NCBI GenBank assembly: GCA_963780165.1 | Contig: CAWABB010000001.1 | Location: 2,108,001 to 2,172,000, forward strand | Length of the DNA: 64,000 nt | Direction: 5' to 3' | From: CAWABB01 sp963780165 | GTDB taxonomy: Bacteria; Bacteroidota; Ignavibacteria; UBA10030; UBA6906 | Shown here: in pieces, positions 61,906 to 64,000 of the stretch | Layout: every line of letters starts with the position of its first letter | Numbering within the stretch: the first letter of the stretch is position 1 | Notes under the pieces: generated by a model | What the model was told of the DNA's origin: nothing | Database searches by the model: none | The model's input: only the letters and a program-made list of their open reading frames with translations | Position numbers and translations under genes: made by a program

Positions 61906-64000
61906 ATGCGCCTGCTCATCCTGTTGGGTGTATTCCACCTGGTGCGCGCCTCCTTCGGGGGTGCGGCCATGCACGCCGCCGCCGCGGCCGACCGCTTCAC
62001 CGTTTCCGGCTTCGTTCGGGACGCCGCCACTGGCGATACGCTTGCAGCCGGAACCATCCGGGTTGCTGGGAGTCCCATTGGCACGGTGCTCAACGAGCGC
62101 GGCCGGTTCATTCTCTCTCTGCCGCCGGGCCGGTACAGCCTGGTGATCTCCGCGCTGGGATATCAGCCCGACACGCTGGCGGTTGCGCTGGATTCCAACC
62201 GGGACCTCTCCGTTTCGCTCGAGCCCGCGGATATCGTCCTCCCGGAAATCGTCGTTACTTCGGAAGACCCCGCGATAGCCATCATGCGGCGCGTCATCGC
62301 GGAAAAACGGAAGTGGATCGAGCGACTGAACAGCTACAGGCTGGATGCGTTCACCCGCCAGATCCTGAGCCGGGACACGAGCATTGCCAGTATTACCGAA
62401 TCCTATACGACCGGCTACTGGGAGCGAGGGGACACGCTTCGTGAAATCATCCGCCAGCGCCGGCAGACGGAAAACATCCCGTCGCAGTTCAATTTCGCAT
62501 CGGTCGGTCGGCTGCTGAACTTCAACGAGGACCGCCTCAGGTTCCTCGGATACACGTTCGTCGGCCCCACGGCCGAGGATGCGTTCGACTACTACACGTA
62601 CAAGCTGATCGGGACCCGCACGACATCGGGGAGGGAATTCTTCGAGATCACGGTGATTCCCCTGACGCGCACGTCGCCGCTGTTCGGTGGCACGATCATG
62701 ATCGCGGGCGGCACCGACGCGCTCATGGGCGTCAACGTGGAGCCGAACGACGCTTTCCTGATCCCGTTTGTCAAACGGCGCAACCTTCGGTACAGGCAGG
62801 AGTTCAGCCAGTATGAAGGGGGATTCTGGATGCCCGTCGACATCAGGATCGACGGATCGTTCGATATCAACGTCCCGGCCGTTACGTTCCCCCGGTTCGG
62901 GTTCACCCAGACGTCTGTGGTCTATTCGTACGAACTCAACGTTCCTATTCCCGACAGTGTGCGTGCGAAGCCGCGCTTGAGCGTGGATTCGTCCGTGGCC
63001 GTTTTCGACTCAACCCTCTGGGCGCAAACAAAGGTGCTGCCGCTGACGCCGGTCGAAGAGCAGGCCTATGCCACGCTGGACAGCACAAAGACGCTTGACG
63101 TCCAGTTCAGGCCCGGTGGTCTCGCCATGACATTGTCCGCCGGCGGGGAATCCACGTCGCTGCTCGAGTACCTGGATCTCTCGTATGATAGAGTGGAAGG
63201 GTTCCACGCGGGTGCGCAGTATGCATCGGGGTCGGCAATTCCATGGCTGGAGCTCCGGGGTGCCGGGGCCTACGGGTTTTCGCGCAAGCGGGCGACATGG
63301 GGGGTCGGTGCCACGGTCTACACGTCGGGCGAGCGGACGCTCGGATTCGGGGCGGATGTGTACTCGAAAGTGGCTCACAGACCCGACCAGAACTACTACG
63401 GGCCACTTTACAACAGTCTGACCAGCGTGCTCGTTGCGAACGACTACAGGGATTACTACGCCGCGGACGGCGGAAAGGTGTTTGTTGCCGTGAAGCCGGT
63501 CGAGTGGCTTCAGGCCGAAGCGGGATACGTAAACGAGCTTCAGCGGTCGCTGCCGCAGACCGAAGACTTTGCCATATTCGTTGACGGGTCGGCGTTCCGC
63601 GATAATCCGCCGGTGGCCGAAGGCAGACTTCAGGCCGGGACACTCACGCTCTCCTTCGGACCGAAGCCTGTTCCGTTCGATCTCGTGTGGACCGACCGCC
63701 TCGACGTGGATCTGGAGTGGGGTGGCTGCGACTTCAGCTACGGGCGGTATGCGGTCGTGGGATCGGTGCAGATTCCGACAATCGGGGGCGACTTCCTGCT
63801 GAAGCCGTCGTTGCGCATTCGGCTTGCGGCGGGCGCGCACACCGGATCACTTCCTCCGCAACGGACATTCGACCTCGAGTCGCAGTCGAGCGGATTCGGA
63901 CCGTTCGGCGTGATGCGCGGGCTGCACGTGAAGGAGTACAACGGCAGTGACTACGTGGCGGTCTCGCTCGAGCACAACTTCCGGACGCTTCCGTTTCTAT
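61906..64000 (+). CDS. DUF5686 family outer-membrane protein with carboxypeptidase-like repeat (3' end outside window)
   Basis: At least 698 residues; the frame is open to the window end. A signal peptide (MRLLILLGVFHLVRASFGGA) is followed by a CarboxypepD_reg-like domain (about 25-110: VSGFVRDAATGDTLAAGTIR, LNERGRFILSLPPGRYSLVI). Next comes the DUF5686 core: DPAIAIMRRVIAEKRKW, RLDAFTRQILSRDTS, YYTYKLIGTRTTSGREFFEI and SYELNVPIPDSVR. From about 375 the sequence alternates as in a beta barrel (GAQYASGSAIPWLELRGAGA, VGATVYTSGERTLGFGADVY). Outer-membrane protein typical of Bacteroidota and relatives; role unknown. Confidence 0.9.
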   Translation, partial: MRLLILLGVFHLVRASFGGAAMHAAAAADRFTVSGFVRDAATGDTLAAGTIRVAGSPIGTVLNERGRFILSLPPGRYSLVISALGYQPDTLAVALDSNRDLSVSLEPADIVLPEIVVTSEDPAIAIMRRVIAEKRKWIERLNSYRLDAFTRQILSRDTSIASITESYTTGYWERGDTLREIIRQRRQTENIPSQFNFASVGRLLNFNEDRLRFLGYTFVGPTAEDAFDYYTYKLIGTRTTSGREFFEITVIPLTRTSPLFGGTIMIAGGTDALMGVNVEPNDAFLIPFVKRRNLRYRQEFSQYEGGFWMPVDIRIDGSFDINVPAVTFPRFGFTQTSVVYSYELNVPIPDSVRAKPRLSVDSSVAVFDSTLWAQTKVLPLTPVEEQAYATLDSTKTLDVQFRPGGLAMTLSAGGESTSLLEYLDLSYDRVEGFHAGAQYASGSAIPWLELRGAGAYGFSRKRATWGVGATVYTSGERTLGFGADVYSKVAHRPDQNYYGPLYNSLTSVLVANDYRDYYAADGGKVFVAVKPVEWLQAEAGYVNELQRSLPQTEDFAIFVDGSAFRDNPPVAEGRLQAGTLTLSFGPKPVPFDLVWTDRLDVDLEWGGCDFSYGRYAVVGSVQIPTIGGDFLLKPSLRIRLAAGAHTGSLPPQRTFDLESQSSGFGPFGVMRGLHVKEYNGSDYVAVSLEHNFRTLPFL

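Overview
The window is a gene-dense, GC-rich (roughly 60 %) stretch of a Gram-negative bacterial chromosome. No rRNA, tRNA, insertion sequence, phage gene or CRISPR array was seen. kdsB, plsC, an outer-membrane-type protein with a carboxypeptidase-like repeat plus DUF5686 barrel, a tricorn-like S41 protease and S9 peptidases point to the Bacteroidota/Ignavibacteriota side of the FCB group. The promoters, however, are of the ordinary sigma-70 kind (TTGnnn, 17 bp, TAnnnT) and not the Bacteroidetes -33/-7 kind, so an Ignavibacteria-like lineage fits better than a true Bacteroidetes. This placement is an inference from gene content only.

Layout. 1-0.94 kb (+): end of an MFS transporter and a DUF2147 protein. 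0.98-3.1 kb (-): aldo/keto reductase and zinc alcohol dehydrogenase with their own promoter. 3.3-10.3 kb (-): housekeeping operon M48 protease, plsC, gatC, kdsB, DUF502, pyrG, pabB-pabC fusion. 10.6-12.9 kb (+): maeB-type malic enzyme, ended by a perfect 15-bp hairpin shared with the convergent pckA-esterase-terC cluster (12.96-16.15 kb). 16.3-19.7 kb (-): HAD hydrolase, dcd, S9 peptidase. 19.7-32.8 kb (-): purN, purH, mreB, mreC, mreD, mrdA, rodA, a Lon-type protease, a PLP decarboxylase and a glycerophosphodiesterase, apparently one long cell-shape/purine operon. 32.9-34.9 kb: LD-carboxypeptidase and a divergent SPFH protein, followed by a fragment of an outer-membrane barrel gene.

35.1-49.6 kb (-) is the accessory core and is largely about sulfur. 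One cluster encodes OsmC, an MBL-rhodanese fusion (persulfide dioxygenase type), a methyltransferase, a membrane-anchored rhodanese, DUF302 and DUF1801. Upstream of it lies a tightly packed operon: Cys-rich MerR regulator, psrA-psrB-psrC-like molybdoenzyme, two half-size YeeE/YedE sulfur transport proteins, a membrane rhodanese lacking the catalytic Cys, mobA, a 586-residue membrane protein fused to a THEP1-like NTPase, and cydA-cydB. The chain of 4-nt overlaps suggests one transcription and translation unit for sulfur-compound import, anaerobic respiration on it, Mo-cofactor completion and perhaps uptake of a cofactor or metal. The membrane-NTPase fusion is the best candidate for an undescribed system.

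49.8-60 kb: a small stand-alone ORF, a tricorn-like S41 protease, an orphan transhydrogenase alpha subunit, a secreted or anchored alpha/beta hydrolase, and a (-) operon of flavoprotein, TAT-exported MBL protein, SDR and DUF309. 60-61.8 kb (+): two tandem paralogues of an unrecognised TPR-like family. 61.9 kb to the end (+): a DUF5686 outer-membrane protein cut by the window edge.
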